Positions 10,540 to 22,200 of a stretch of DNA of 64,000 bases are shown piece after piece. The stretch is from the NCBI RefSeq assembly GCF_030269925.1, contig NC_085123.1:4154001-4218000 (forward strand), in the 5' to 3' direction. A program made the translations under genes and the position numbers. The notes under the pieces were generated by a model, which was given only the letters and a program-made list of their open reading frames with translations, made no database searches and was not told the DNA's origin. This stretch comes from Bombyx mori (taxonomy: Eukaryota; Arthropoda; Insecta; Lepidoptera; Bombycidae). The stretch's first letter is position 1, and every line of letters begins with the position of its first letter.

Positions 10540-12848
10540 GTAAAAAATATTTTTAAAACGTACCCTAATGTAATAATTAAAAATATAAATTTATATTTTT
10601 AATTATCCACAGCACCGATTTCTATTATGTACCGGATGGCCAGTACGAAAACATAGGTTTTCCGCCGGGAGTTGCTGAAGAACTGGTTATTAAAGTTCTC
10701 CGGACATGCGACCCCAAAAACGTGAAGGAGCCGCACAAGCACACTGATTTAAACAACGAGATCATGTGCTCGACAGTTGCTCAAGAGGTCGAAGTAATTG
10801 CTAGTGAAGATACTTCGGCGGACCTCGAGGCAAGTGGAGAACAAGATGTCCTAACATCTGAACATCAAGTAAGGGAAGCAGTTTCGAGTCAGCCTGAAGA
10901 GTACAAGCCTCCAGTAATACCAATACAGAAGAGAAGCGAGTGCTACAATGGAGCGGACAGAGAAAATTACTCGTGGGCGCAAACTCTAATGGATCTTGGT
11001 ATATTTTAAAAATACACCCTAAAATACTAATCGAAATAATTTATTAAAATTTCAAACAAACAAAATGCAATGTAAAACAAATCAACAGAAGCGAATTTTC
11101 TTTTTTGTTTCAGATGTAACTGTAAAACTTCCACCAGATATAAAATCTTCAAAAGACCTAAAAGTTGCTATAAATCCTGGAGATATTTATGTATGTCGAC
11201 AGAACGGTGATGTAATTGTTAAGGACTCTCTGCTGTTCAAGATTAAGACCAGTGATAGTTTCTGGAGTCTTAGCGAGGGACGATTGTTGATGCATCTGGG
11301 TAATTTTATATTACTAATCATAAACAAATGAATATCAAATAATTTTTAGTCAATGTTTTCAACAGTAATTGGCTATTCACCAATATAGGCTTAGCAAGAG
11401 TCACAAAATTCAGTGATGTGGCACATAATAGTTCTAGTAATGCTAGTTGAATACATTTGTTGATTAAAGCAATGTGAGAGGCAGTGCCGATTTTGAGTAA
11501 GTATTGGCGATTACCATACTTATGATTGTATCTGCACCCAAATAATTTTTAATGTGAAATAACTGATACTACAACATTTGCAACATTCACCTCATGACCG
11601 AAGCTATATAGTGGAATTGTGGTTTTTATGGACATTATAAGCTATATGTATATTTATTAATAGTATCTTGTGAGCATGTACGGATAGATACTACCACTCT
11701 GCTTATTTCTGCTGCTCTAAAGGTATGAGGTTATAGGATGAGATAGCCATTATACTATAGAACTGAGCCAAGGTTGCCTGTCTCAAGGTTGGTGATGGAA
11801 TTTGTGTTGTTGCTGTTCGTGGGCTCTAGTACACTCCACGACAGATGGGCATTGAGTGGTGAGAAAAAATAAAATTCAACCAATAACAACTGGCATAAAA
11901 TCCAAGCTCATCTATTTTTGTACTCACAAAAAATTTTAATCATACTATAATAAGTGCTATTTTATAAACATAATGTTTCAGTAAAAATATATGTTAATTA
12001 TTGACTGTTGAATAGAAGTACAGAGCTAGTTTCTATAAAAAAAACCATTAGATTTTCTAGAAATCTACATACATTCAGGACTTAAGCCATAAAGTGCAAA
12101 ATGAAAAATGGTGGAAAACTTTTTTTAAGTTTTACAAAATACACCTTGTAGTATTAATTACAAGGGTAATACTTAATTTGTAACAGAAAAAGTCCGCGAG
12201 CAATGGTGGTCAAAGCTTTTGATTGGCGAAGAAGACATTGATTTATCAAAGATAGACTGCTCAAGGCCCTTACATGAACTCCCAGATGATCACATTGATA
12301 AGGTACATTTTGAAAACTGCATAACTTGTGACTTAATTTTTTTACTTAACAATATTAAAAATGTTATTGTAGTGCATGTTATCCATTATCCTAGTTTCCC
12401 AGTTAGTTACCTATAAAATGAATAGTTTTTATTGCAGGTAGGTAACAGACCTGTTGGTAAGTTGTCACATGCACCAGTTGACAATGAACCTTGTCTATAT
12501 GCAACAGGTGTTCTATCAGTAACTTAGAAGTTGGTCATACATAAAAAATCATATTATGAATTATCTACCCAATATATTAACAGAAACTATGAAACAAACA
12601 TTGAAATAGGATAATTTAAGCTGGGCATTATTTAATAATATTAAAAACTCGAAAGATGGATCTTTTAGATAAAAGAGCTTCAATGGAACCAAGAACAGAA
12701 AATGAAAGGCCTACCTACTAGTGATGAAATAAGAAACATTGAGATATTGAAGAAAGCTTGGAATGCTGATGGTTCTCCATTTAAAGGTCAAAAGTTTGAC
12801 CCTAGTATTCTTAGCCAATCATTTACTCCTTTTGGAAATAATAAATAA
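10427..12848 (+). CDS. NUDCD3: NudC domain-containing protein 3 homologue
   Basis: Five exons (10427-10539, 10613-10998, 11114-11299, 12187-12302, 12669-12848) join in phase, all with GT-AG introns, to give 326 aa; the human protein has 361. The N-terminus holds the conserved TDFYYVPDG and GFPPGVAEELV region. An acidic linker (about 75-140) leads to the CS/p23-like domain, which opens at YNGADRENYSWAQ and carries DIKSSKDLKV and SFWSLSEGR. The C-terminus ends WNADGSPFKGQKFDPS, a hallmark of this family. NUDCD3 is a dynein/Hsp90-associated co-chaperone, a role known from vertebrates. Its 3' end nearly touches the convergent oxidoreductase gene. Confidence 0.93.
10613..10998 (+). CDS. NUDCD3: NUDCD3 exon 2
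   Basis: The acceptor is ttatccacag. It encodes the N-terminal NudC-like module, the acidic linker and the start of the CS domain, and ends in phase 1 at CTTG|gtatat. Confidence 0.92.
11114..11299 (+). CDS. NUDCD3: NUDCD3 exon 3
   Basis: The acceptor is tttgtttcag. It encodes the core beta-sandwich of the CS domain (VTVKLPPDIKS to SEGRLLMHL) and ends in phase 1 before gtaatt. Confidence 0.92.
11675..11865 (+). mobile_element. Old, diverged Bm1 body in NUDCD3 intron 3
   Basis: The string tactaccactctgcttatt and later gggctctagtacactcc follow the Bm1 body in order but with many changes, so this is an old copy. Confidence 0.5.
12187..12302 (+). CDS. NUDCD3: NUDCD3 exon 4
   Basis: The acceptor is tttgtaacag. 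It encodes the end of the CS domain (KVREQWWSKLLIGEEDID), matching the family WW motif, and ends in phase 0 at GATAAG|gtacat. Confidence 0.92.
12669..12848 (+). CDS. NUDCD3: NUDCD3 exon 5
   Basis: The acceptor is gatcttttag. It has 59 codons and TAA and encodes the conserved C-terminal tail. An AATAAA at 12844-12849 overlaps the stop codon, which implies a very short 3' UTR. Confidence 0.92.
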   Translation: MKELQWNQEQKMKGLPTSDEIRNIEILKKAWNADGSPFKGQKFDPSILSQSFTPFGNNK

Positions 12849-12879
12849 ATTCAGTATTTATATTCATGTTTAATTTATT
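12844..12879. terminator. Facing poly(A) signals of two convergent genes
   Basis: AATAAA lies at 12844-12849 on plus (NUDCD3) and at 12874-12879 on minus (oxidoreductase, plus-strand tttatt), about 19 nt past its stop codon. Both cleavage sites must fall within or just beyond the 49 bp between the stops. Confidence 0.6.
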
Positions 12880-12897
12880 AATTTTCCTCAGTTTTGT

Positions 12898-14016
12898 CTA
12901 AAAGCCACTCAAAACCAATTTCCCGATCATCCCTTGTTGCTCAATTAGTCTGTGGGCCTCTCTTAAATTGGCTGCATTAATGGGTGACAGAGTATTTGTC
13001 AATGTGTGTTTCAATTCACCTTTGTCAAGCCATTTTGAAATTTGCTCTAATATTTGATGATGTCTGATCTTATCCTCTGTATCATACTTTATTCTTGTAA
13101 ACATCATTTCAGACACAAGAGTAACGCTTTTATCTTTCAAGGGCCTCAAGTCTACTAAACCACTACTGTCGACTATCAAACAAATCCTACCTTGAGGTTT
13201 GATAGCTTTCATTAAAGTATCCCAGTATGGGAACGGATCATAATTAACTAAGATAAAATCTACTCCATTTCCATGCCCTTGGGCTACTAGTTGTGGAATC
13301 AAATCTTGTGTGTGATTAAGAACAATGTCTGTTCCATGCTGAAGACTGAACTCTTGTGTTTCTGGACGTGAAGCTGTTCCAATCACTTTTAATCCCAAAT
13401 TCTTTGCCATCTGTGATGCTACTGAACCAACACCACCAGCACTATTAATTATAAGCAGAGTACGCCCTTTATCTTTGCTAGAGATTAAAAGTCGATCGTA
13501 GATGCATTCATAAGCAGTGACTGAAGTCAGAGGCATGGCTGCTGCCTGCTCAAATGTTAGTTTTTTCGGTTTTGTTCCAACTAAAACTTCGTCTAAGGCT
13601 ACGTACTGTGCATTTGAGCCGTTTCGTCTATGATCACCAGTGAAAAATACTTCATCTCCTATATTGAATGTCTTAGCACTCTGGCCTTTGGCGACAACGA
13701 CGCCGGCGCCGTCCCATCCCAAGATCCTCGGTGTAGTCTCGACATTTGGTTTCGGAGCGCGTTGTTTTGCATCTATAGGATTCACTGCGATCGCCTTAAC
13801 CTCCACTAAAACGTCTTTTTCCTTTAAAACCGGCAAATTCACTTCCAAATCGATGAGACTGTTTACATCTGCAATTGGCAGGTATTTGTACAATCCTACA
13901 GCCCTCATTGTTTTAGGTAAAGCCATAATAATATTGGTAGGGGTAGATAATTCTTGGCTTGCAACTTGCTTGGCGGAGAATGCCGCTATCAATATAAAAA
14001 GGACAAACATGATCAT
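12898..14016 (-). CDS. Zinc-type alcohol dehydrogenase-like oxidoreductase (MDR superfamily)
   Basis: An intronless 372-codon frame. Residues about 38-150 form the GroES-like N-terminal fold (VKAIAVNPIDAKQ, ILGWDGAGVVVAKG, GDEVFFTG). A Rossmann NAD(P) domain follows with NSAGGVGSVASQMAK and the closing GRICLIVDSSG. This pattern fits the zinc-binding ADH/quinone-oxidoreductase-like subgroup. The zinc-ligand cysteines of classical ADHs are absent, so it is probably NADPH-dependent and zinc-free; the substrate is unknown. The first 20 residues (MIMFVLFILIAAFSAKQVAS) look like a signal peptide. An internal ATG at 13926 (MALPKTMRAVGLY) matches the usual cytosolic start. A retained long leader or alternative starts are both possible. 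Confidence 0.9.
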   Translation of the reverse strand: MIMFVLFILIAAFSAKQVASQELSTPTNIIMALPKTMRAVGLYKYLPIADVNSLIDLEVNLPVLKEKDVLVEVKAIAVNPIDAKQRAPKPNVETTPRILGWDGAGVVVAKGQSAKTFNIGDEVFFTGDHRRNGSNAQYVALDEVLVGTKPKKLTFEQAAAMPLTSVTAYECIYDRLLISSKDKGRTLLIINSAGGVGSVASQMAKNLGLKVIGTASRPETQEFSLQHGTDIVLNHTQDLIPQLVAQGHGNGVDFILVNYDPFPYWDTLMKAIKPQGRICLIVDSSGLVDLRPLKDKSVTLVSEMMFTRIKYDTEDKIRHHQILEQISKWLDKGELKHTLTNTLSPINAANLREAHRLIEQQGMIGKLVLSGF

Positions 14017-14104
14017 TATAACCTAAAGATAAACGATTTAAAGAGATAAAAAGTTAAACGTCATGTTCACTCAACAAGTCAACACGATCGAATTTAAACG
14101 CTTA
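14017..14104 (-). promoter_or_regulatory. Short upstream region of the oxidoreductase
   Basis: Only about 88 bp separate the ATG from the PIF/Harbinger element. Any core promoter must lie here or inside the element. No TATA box at a convincing distance was seen. Confidence 0.3.
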
Positions 14105-14714
14105 TACCGGTCACTCACATTCGCACGAATACGCAAACCCGCAAGTGTAGGACGACATTTGCAAATGATTATGCAAAGTTTTCGCTGCATTCGCGGTTTT
14201 CCAAGCTGTGTCGGTTTATTAATGGACATCAAAGCGCGAGAACCGCGATCATTCGTTTAGTCTCCCACATTCGTGTGACCAGTTGCGCCCGCGGTTGCAA
14301 AGGTAAAGGACGTTTCGCCATTTTCATAGTTCGTGACATCTACTGTGTAGCGTACCTTCATCATGGATTGGAACAACACCAAGGTGATGGAGTTCATTGA
14401 ACTCCTGCAAAATGAATCGACCATGTGGGACCCTCAAAAGAAATCCCTTAAAAACGGAAAGGCCGTTAATGTCGCCTGGGAAAGAATTAAAAACTATCTT
14501 TCTATTCAATGTTCTATTGGCGAATTAAAAAAGAAGAGAAATTCGTGAGATATTCGTACACAAGGGTAGGAGTAAGCGCAAACGGGTTCGCAAATTGAAT
14601 ACCGAACCCATTTGCACAGCCGCTAAGTTTGCGAATGAATGTCTGACGGCCCTTCACATACGCGCGAACATTCGTACAATGTACAAATGTTCACGCGCAT
14701 GTGAGTGGCCGGCA
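14105..14714. mobile_element. PIF/Harbinger-type element with TTA target duplication
   Basis: The 610-bp element has matching terminal inverted repeats: taccggtcactcacattcg on the left and, reverse-complemented from the right, tgccggccactcacatgcg. It is flanked by TTA at 14102-14104 and TTA at 14715-14717, the 3-bp target typical of this superfamily. It contains the start of a MADF-domain gene (14363-14548). No DDE transposase is present, so it is a deletion derivative. It sits directly upstream of the oxidoreductase. Confidence 0.8.
14363..14548 (+). pseudogene. Truncated MADF/Myb-SANT-like domain gene in the PIF element
   Basis: A 61-codon frame starts MDWNNTKVMEFIELLQNES and contains MWDPQKKSLKN, AWERIKNYL and ELKKKRNS. 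That is the first two helices and the connecting K-N motif of a MADF DNA-binding domain. A stop truncates it just before the third helix. PIF/Harbinger elements usually carry such a gene next to the transposase, so this is best read as the remnant of the element's own accessory gene. Confidence 0.7.
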
Positions 14715-14717
14715 TTA

Positions 14718-15340
14718 GATTCAGAAAGTTGAAATATAAGTAGGTATAGGTATGTAAATCAATGCATATATTCATATTACTAGGTACATATTATTATTTC
14801 ATATTATGTGTATTATTTATGCATATAATACGACGTGATTACGTATGTACGAATTTTTGGTGTTTCTAGAACGATTAAGTTACCGGCAGTTTAAGGTCTT
14901 GAAAACCGAGTTTCGAAGATTATTGTGCCATTACAGTGTTTAGGGACGATACAGATGACTTCTATTAGGTGGGCCGTAAGCTTGTTTGCATTCGATGACA
15001 ATCGGTTTAGGTCTCTTAACAAAGATTTGAACGTATTAATGTGCACTGGTAACTTACCGGACAAAAATAACAGTGAAAGTATGCGCACTAGTTTAGTAAA
15101 AACAACAAAAAATTATAGTCAATTAAATATTAGAAGATGTAAATAGTAAGAACAAGTTTATATTGCGGTTTAATCTCGTCTTTATTCAACACGTACATAA
15201 AGTAGCTATTACAATTTTCGACGTTTCATATTGACAGTTTTCGTAGTCACGTATCAGTAGGTACAAATCTATTTTGATCAATACGGTATTTGAAGAATGA
15301 AAATAGTACTGCAAGTATAGAAGTAATAAGACTGTAGATA
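14718..15340. other. Non-coding, nothing recognised
   Basis: Overlapping open frames at 14891-15146 on both strands have no recognisable family. They are likely chance frames. Confidence 0.35.
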
Positions 15341-15344
15341 TAAA

Positions 15345-15605
15345 CTGCTTCACGGCAGAAATAGACAGGATGGTGGCACTTATCCGTGCGAACGAAGACG
15401 TCCTACCAACATTCACTACGCAAATTATTATTTTTGCACATTTGATTTTTATTAATTACCTACACGATGCTATTCCTTCACTGTAGAAACCAAGCGTGAA
15501 CATTTTTAAGTACGTTTTCATTAGAAAAAATGGTATCTGTCTGAGGGATTCGTATACAGACCCAGTTGCATCGCTTGACTCGAATGCACCGGGCCTTTTA
15601 ACCTG
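15345..15605 (-). mobile_element. Old, diverged Bm1 SINE
   Basis: The stretch runs ctgcttcacggcagaaatag to ccgggccttttaacctgacg on plus, the reverse of Bm1 body and head, with scattered substitutions and a decayed B box (gggattcgtatacag). Confidence 0.7.
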
Positions 15606-17726
15606 ACGACTTATTCAGGAAATATGAACCAATTATTTAGTATAACGATATTTAAGTATGCATAGCTTATAAAATTAATATTCATAAAGAGACTGATATT
15701 GACTACTTACACACACAAGAACCTAACCAACTGCGAAGTTTTTAAATTAGTAAGGATATCTATCGATAGGAAAATACTAAAGATAGACTTCTTAAAGTAA
15801 TTTGGTGGCTGTATCAGCTTATTTTATATAATGAGGTCTCTTGCCCAAAGTAGTTTTGGAATCCCCAATTTATGATTACAGTTTTGGCTTTGAGAATGAA
15901 ACGAACGTTTTGAAAACGAATCGCCTTCGATTTGAGTTTCAATTATAGGCTGTCTTACTCTTAAACTAAGGTGAAAAAATACTACTACCGCAGAATAAAA
16001 TTCCAAAGTAGGGTAGTGGTGAGACGGGCTGATTTATGCAAGGCGGTCGACATAGATAAGATATAGGTATATGCGGTCGGTATCTCTGTTTCTTGGGGTT
16101 ACGAACGAATGAATTTCATGTTGGTTCCCATAGTTGTTGTGTAGTGTTAATTGGTAATATAATTCAGTAAATGAAACAATTGTAGCTCAATTAATGCTTT
16201 ATTACTATAGATATGATTGATATTTATGTCAATGCAGAATTGTCACCAACGTTTACACCTTAATTCACATTTATAACAAAAGCAGATCCCAATATATCAC
16301 AGAATATACACGCTGCCTACTATTCTCAATGCGCGAAAACATAATTCGGTATTACGAAAATTAACAAAATGCCTATATTCACATGTATGCTTTTTGCTTA
16401 ATTACAAAGAAACTTGAATAAGCAGCAAATAAAGTATAAAAAGAGATTACAAAATTTTGATTTTGCACTGAAAATCCGTTACGTGCATTTTGTTTGTTAT
16501 TTATCACATTGTAGCTTTAAGTAGGTACCGCCAGTAGCGCTTTTTATTACTTTTTTTTTCTAAATAAATCACCATCACACTGTTCAAAAACGTACCTAAT
16601 TCTTGAATATGGTGTGATTCAAAATCGTAAAACGGTCAAACAACTAGTCTCTGTTCCTCTCAAATAATATGCCAAAGAATTTTTTGTTTAGTCAATAATT
16701 TAACAGGTAGGTTTAACAGGTACTTATACAACAGATATACATCGTGAATGGATCGTTGTATTCCATCAACGAGTTATTGAACGTAGGTTTGTAGTTAATA
16801 TAGATATTTTTAAGTCAGACGATTTTACCCTATTAGAAGTATGTAGTTCACTGGTATTATTTTAGGTTAGGAAACACGGATACCTACCTATGCGATTACG
16901 AGCTCATAATGGCAACTCTCCTACCATTTTAATACTATTTGCACATCTTCCGTACAAACTAAATATTTTGATTGCTGTATAGTTAGGCTGACAAACCCCA
17001 CGAGCCGATCTAGTTACATGGTCACTACGGGGATAAACTCTGTTACGGTAGATGCCATGAATCTTTAGTAATGTTTTCTGCATCCTGGGCAAGAACTGAA
17101 ATAGGATGATGCGGTCTAGGCCACGAATTACTATATTCACCTAAGCTTCCTACTCAAACTCTCATCTTATATAAAAAATCACCTTTTTGTAATGGTGGCA
17201 GAATGTGCTCAGCTCGTAGGGTTGCTACATCCTAACCTTATTTGGCGAAAAGTCCGTAAAATTGTTATTTCTATGCGATTGATTATACCATATACCATAT
17301 CACGTTATAAGGTGGCAATTATTGCATCTCAATGGACTCTACTGACCGCTTGATTTTAAAATAAATATTATAATATGATTTTTTAAACTAAATTCTAAAA
17401 CTCAACCTAAGTAACACTTTCATTAATTAAACATCATAGCAATAGTAATTTAATATGTCATACCCGCGGTACGTCGTGTTAATTGATGTATATTTTAAAT
17501 TATTTAGATTTTGTAAATAAATAGATTATGTAATAATAATTTTCAAATATTGAAATCTTCTAGAATTTGTTTGTTGATATGCCATTTCGGACAAAGACAC
17601 ATTAGGTTAAGTGATTGAAAAAACATTAAATTTCTTCCTTGAACTTTTGTACTTGCAAATTTGTACAACAAGTTACCAAAATTATCAGTCAATCTTTGGG
17701 CTATGAAAAATAAATTTCAATACATT
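15606..17726. other. Non-coding, nothing recognised
   Basis: Two kilobases of AT-rich sequence. No exon, RNA gene or dispersed repeat was recognised. Confidence 0.4.
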
Positions 17727-18141
17727 CAGTATTTCCCCTTATAACACGGTAAGTTGGTTCCGCATTATAGGAAACGCATTGTAGACGTATTCTCGCATAA
17801 CGCGGTTGTATGACCCCATATAACTCCATATTATGTACAAATTTTAATATGTGTATATACAAAAATATTAAATATAATTAATGTTTTTAGAATTCAAAAA
17901 CTAGGAATAGAAATTAAATAAATCATTTTCATTCAATTTTATAACAACACAATTGACACAATGTGCAAAGGTACGCGAAATTAATTATGAAATGTACAAA
18001 TCATTATAAATTTCACAGTACAGAAATATAACGTGTGAAATCTCCGCGTTTTATAGGGGAATTCGCGTGTTATACGAGGGACCGAAATCGCGTAATACGA
18101 AAATGCGTTATAAGAGTACCGTGTTATGAGGGGGACTACTG
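17727..18141. mobile_element. Pogo/Tigger-like MITE
   Basis: Termini: cagtatttccccttataaca on the left, and cagtagtccccctcataaca on the right after reverse complement. Both continue into cggta. The cagtagtccccc start and a flanking TA at 18142-18143 fit pogo/Tigger-type ends. The left TA has decayed. The interior is AT-rich and non-coding. Confidence 0.6.
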
Positions 18142-18583
18142 TACTTTGAAATTTTCCATTATTAACAAAGTAGGTCTGTAGAAAATTAACTATCAATAAG
18201 TACTATGCAGTTGTTTATTATGGTTTATACGTTTTTTTTCAACATTAAAAGCACTAAAGCCGATTCTTTAATAATTGATATTTTCTATATTTGTGAAATG
18301 TTATTTTGAAAGCAATCTTTTGTTTTCCTCAAAAACTAATAATGTTTTTGCATTATTCAAATCTGATTGAACTAGGTATCTACAAAATTGAACAATACTG
18401 ACAATAACACCGTATCTCCATTGATTACATACATCAATAATTTAATAAATATTTTTTTTTATCATAAATATTTAACCGAGACAACAAAGGGCTTGAAATT
18501 TGAATTTTAGAAAAGAAGGACTTATCTACTCTTGACGCGCTGCCCAAGGAACAAAAAGAAAACTCTAACAACTAATTGTTCGC
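18142..18583. other. Non-coding, nothing recognised
   Basis: AT-rich flank between two repeats. Confidence 0.35.
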
Positions 18584-18989
18584 GGCCCACCTGGTGTTAA
18601 GTGGTTACCGGTGACCATAGATAACTACAACATAAATGCCGCCACCCATATTGAGTTATAAGCTCTAAGGTCTCAGTATAGTTACAACGGCTGCCCCGCT
18701 CTTCAAACTGAAACGCATTACTGCTTCACGGCAGAAATAGGCAGGAAGGTGGTACCTACCCGCGCGGACGCACAAGATGTCCTACCACCAGTAATTACGC
18801 AAATTATAATGTTCGGGTTTGATTTTTTATTACACGATGTTATTCCTCCACCGCGGAAGTCAATCGTGGACATTTGTACATAACGTATTTCATTAGAAAA
18901 AATTGTATCCGCCTGCGGGACTCGAACACCGTTGCATCGCAAGATACGAATGCATCGGACGTCTTATCGTTTAGGCCACGACGACTTCA
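18584..18989 (-). mobile_element. Full-length Bm1-type SINE
   Basis: It runs, on plus, from cggcccacctggtgttaagt to the tRNA-like head ttatcgtttaggccacgacg. It lies just past the 3' end of the TBC1D16 gene. It carries several substitutions in the body. Confidence 0.8.
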
Positions 18990-19082
18990 AGATAGATAGA
19001 AGATATAGTAGATAGATAATTGAAAAAAATAATAAAAAAAAACCTAAAACAATGTTTAATTTACATATCGTTACCCAAATTC

Positions 19083-19276
19083 TCACTGTACATCAAATTT
19101 GCATATATCGTGAGCCCCAGTGCACTCTACGCTAGGCCGATGTGTGGAATCCCAAATGCCAGGGCCACATCGTTGGCACATTCCAGCGAGGGTACAAGGG
19201 ATCCTTACTAACTGCCTGAACTGGTAAAGCAGACCACGAGCTTTGCGAAGTATCAAACGCCCATCCATGTACATGG
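19083..19276 (-). CDS. TBC1D16: TBC1D16 exon 7 (last)
   Basis: The acceptor is gttgttttcag. 64 codons and TGA encode the conserved LRKAR-LLYQFR helix and the CxxC-containing tail. Confidence 0.93.
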
Positions 19277-22200
19277 CTGAAAAACAACGGAATTATGATT
19301 ATTATTCAAAGATAGGTAAATTGCTCTGTTTTTACGCTCGTTAACAAAGATAAAAGCGACATTTTTTTAAATAGATTATTGAACACACACTAGAGGTCAG
19401 TGATAGTATAAATGAAACATTAGAAGAAGGTAGACACGCTCGTGTCGCAAAGGATAGAACGCAGAGGAAACTTAATTCGTTAGAATTTATTTCTACCTTC
19501 AAATGGGATTTGAACACGAGTATAGCTGAATTGATCGTTAGGAGTAATTGTACTCCGGGCGTTTTATCATTTAGGTCACGACGACTTCGTACGGACGTCT
19601 TTCTCAAATATAAAAATTGTGCTAAGAAAGTTTTTAATTGCGGATAAAATATCAGAAGTTTAAAGATATTTCTTAAATTGATAATTGCAGTTCCCTGATT
19701 ATTATTAGATAATTATTATTAGAATACGCGGTATTCTAATAATAATTTAGTTTCACAACACTACCTGTTATCTACGAAAGCTGATGTCTAGTTTCAAGAA
19801 TTCGTTTTTGGTATTAATGCAAAAGAAGCACGATGATTTTGCTTTTATTTCACTAAAACAAAGACATCAACATACTTTTTTTTAACTTATGCTGATAGCC
19901 TTGAGAGGCTATTTCAGCTTCACCCTAACATGTAGGTGAGCTCATGGAGCTCAAATCGGAAGTGTCGCTAACACTGGCCCTAGCAAGAGCAGTGCTTCGC
20001 AGAATCTACCACCGGATCGGAAACGCGACCCACTGAGAAGACCCGGCGAGAAACTCAGTGGGCTGTGTCTATGGGTTAATTCGCTCGTAGAGCCAGTCGT
20101 CGCAAGCGACGGGCTCGACGAGGACGGTGACCGGTGGTTGTGGTACCTAAAAGTACCGTTAATAGATCGGGAGGATCGGCAATGACGTGTTTTGGGCGAC
20201 GTCGAAACATACCTAAAGAACTAAAATGCAACAGCATTTCGTCGGTATTGAGATCTTGTGCTATGACGTCATCAGCGTAAACGGCTACAATAGCCAAGCA
20301 CAGGAACAGATGAAAGTAATCCGTCTGATAGTTGGCCCAGCAAGCCTCCCACATACGAAGGGCTACGGCCTCGGTGAATTCGCGTTTGAAACATCTGTAA
20401 ATAAGAAAAATAATTAATAGTCAGCAATCCCTTGACACTGCCGCAAATGACACTATTCGTCCCGCAACAGTATGCGCGGCATTGGCGGGACTGAGGACCC
20501 CTACAGCTAGGAACTGTCCAACGGTCAGGGCAATTGCGCTTTTAAACGAATTTCTGTCCGAAATCCAGGATGCTGACGTGTTTGCCGATAGTTGGGGAAT
20601 ACTTTTGTCTAAAATAATATTATTTTTAGCATAATAATAATACTTAATAATTTTAATAATGTTTTTTTTTGTTAACGAGTTAGTCGTTTTGGTGCAAACT
20701 GTAAGCCTGACTTTGTATTGAATTGAATAAATTAATAAAGGTTTTGTTTTTTTTACTAGTAAAACCACTTACAAAAGTAATATCGGAATATTTTGAATAT
20801 AATGTAGAACGGCTATCACACGTCTATGTCTACAGATTCCGGTAGCTGCTTAACTTTAGATTGGTCATGAACTTATCTGCTCATGTACAATAATGTTGCC
20901 ATGATTGTTGTTATAAGGCAAACATTTTTAGTAGCTAATGCTGACAGCTTTGGTGTTATAAATAAATAAAAAATTAGAAACAGTCGCTTTCCCTATATTC
21001 ATTCAATTACAAATAACAAATACAAAATGATTAAGAAACTTGTCGTTTCAGTGATTGTGTTCGAATTTTTTTTGAAAATTAATTTCTTTAATAATTTATT
21101 TATTATAAAAAAAAAAGAACACAATATTCCTAACCTAAAAGTACTACATGTTATTATCCGCAACATGCTTCGTCAGATTACAGAAATAAAGTTATCAGCA
21201 ACATGCTTCGTGTTCGAATTGCGACACTGGCAAAACTATATTTATATTTAATCTTCGCTCGTTTTGCTTAAACGCAACAATTTAATAGTATTTTAGTATA
21301 AAAGATGTACATATAGGTATTACATAAAGCTTAAGCACTTACAAAAGTATCCACCGGTGACAAAATAGTAATTCCATTGCGTCAACGTGTTTCTCCAAAT
21401 GCTTGTAGAAGTGAGGTAACATTATTCTGATCAATTCACGGAGAAAACTCTGAAAAATTTGAATACTTATCATAGAAAAAATTATGTTAATATTACATTT
21501 ATAGCTCTTCGGTAGGCAGCGGCTTGGCTCTGCCCCTAGCATTGCTGAAGTCCATGGGCGACGGTAACCACTCACCATCAGGTGGGCCGTATGCTCGACT
21601 GCCTACAAGGGCAATAAAAAAATCTTTGAACACGCTTTTCATCCCGGATTTCGATGCCAAGCCACCAAGCCACTCAGTTTCACACTGGATCTTCATAGTG
21701 GGTCGCGATTCCAATTCGGTAGTAGATTCAGCGAAACTTGCTAGGGCTAGGGCTAGTGTTAGCAAATTCTTTCAAGTTGAGCCCGTAAGCTCACCTACCC
21801 ATTTGCGCCTAATTCTAATAACTCCATAGGCTACCAACGATTAGGTAAAAAAGCTTTTCATTAGCTCGGTATGAATGTATGCCGGTTTGTATGTAGCCGA
21901 ATTTTTGAACGTTTTTTTCATTTTAGAACTACGCTCTAATATCTTGATCAGATCAACAGGATGAATAAATATGAAATTAATCGTTATATCGATTAATTGT
22001 TACATTAGTGATTCTGGCAATTCTACAGTCACTAAATTACTCACGAAGAACAGATATAGTTCATAACATATTCACTTACAAGGTTATTGTCCATGTCATT
22101 ATCCGTGGGCGTACAAACGAATATAGCTCGCTGCATGAGACCAACGAAACACCAGAAAGCCTCCGCTTCGCACTTTATTTCACACAGAACCGGCGCCAAT

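Noticed and set aside
14891..15146. Overlapping plus and minus frames of about 65-73 codons
   Set aside because: No family resemblance, no splice context; probably chance.
21524..21829. 101-codon ORF within TBC1D16 intron 4
   Set aside because: It spans two abutting repeat tails found elsewhere in the window.
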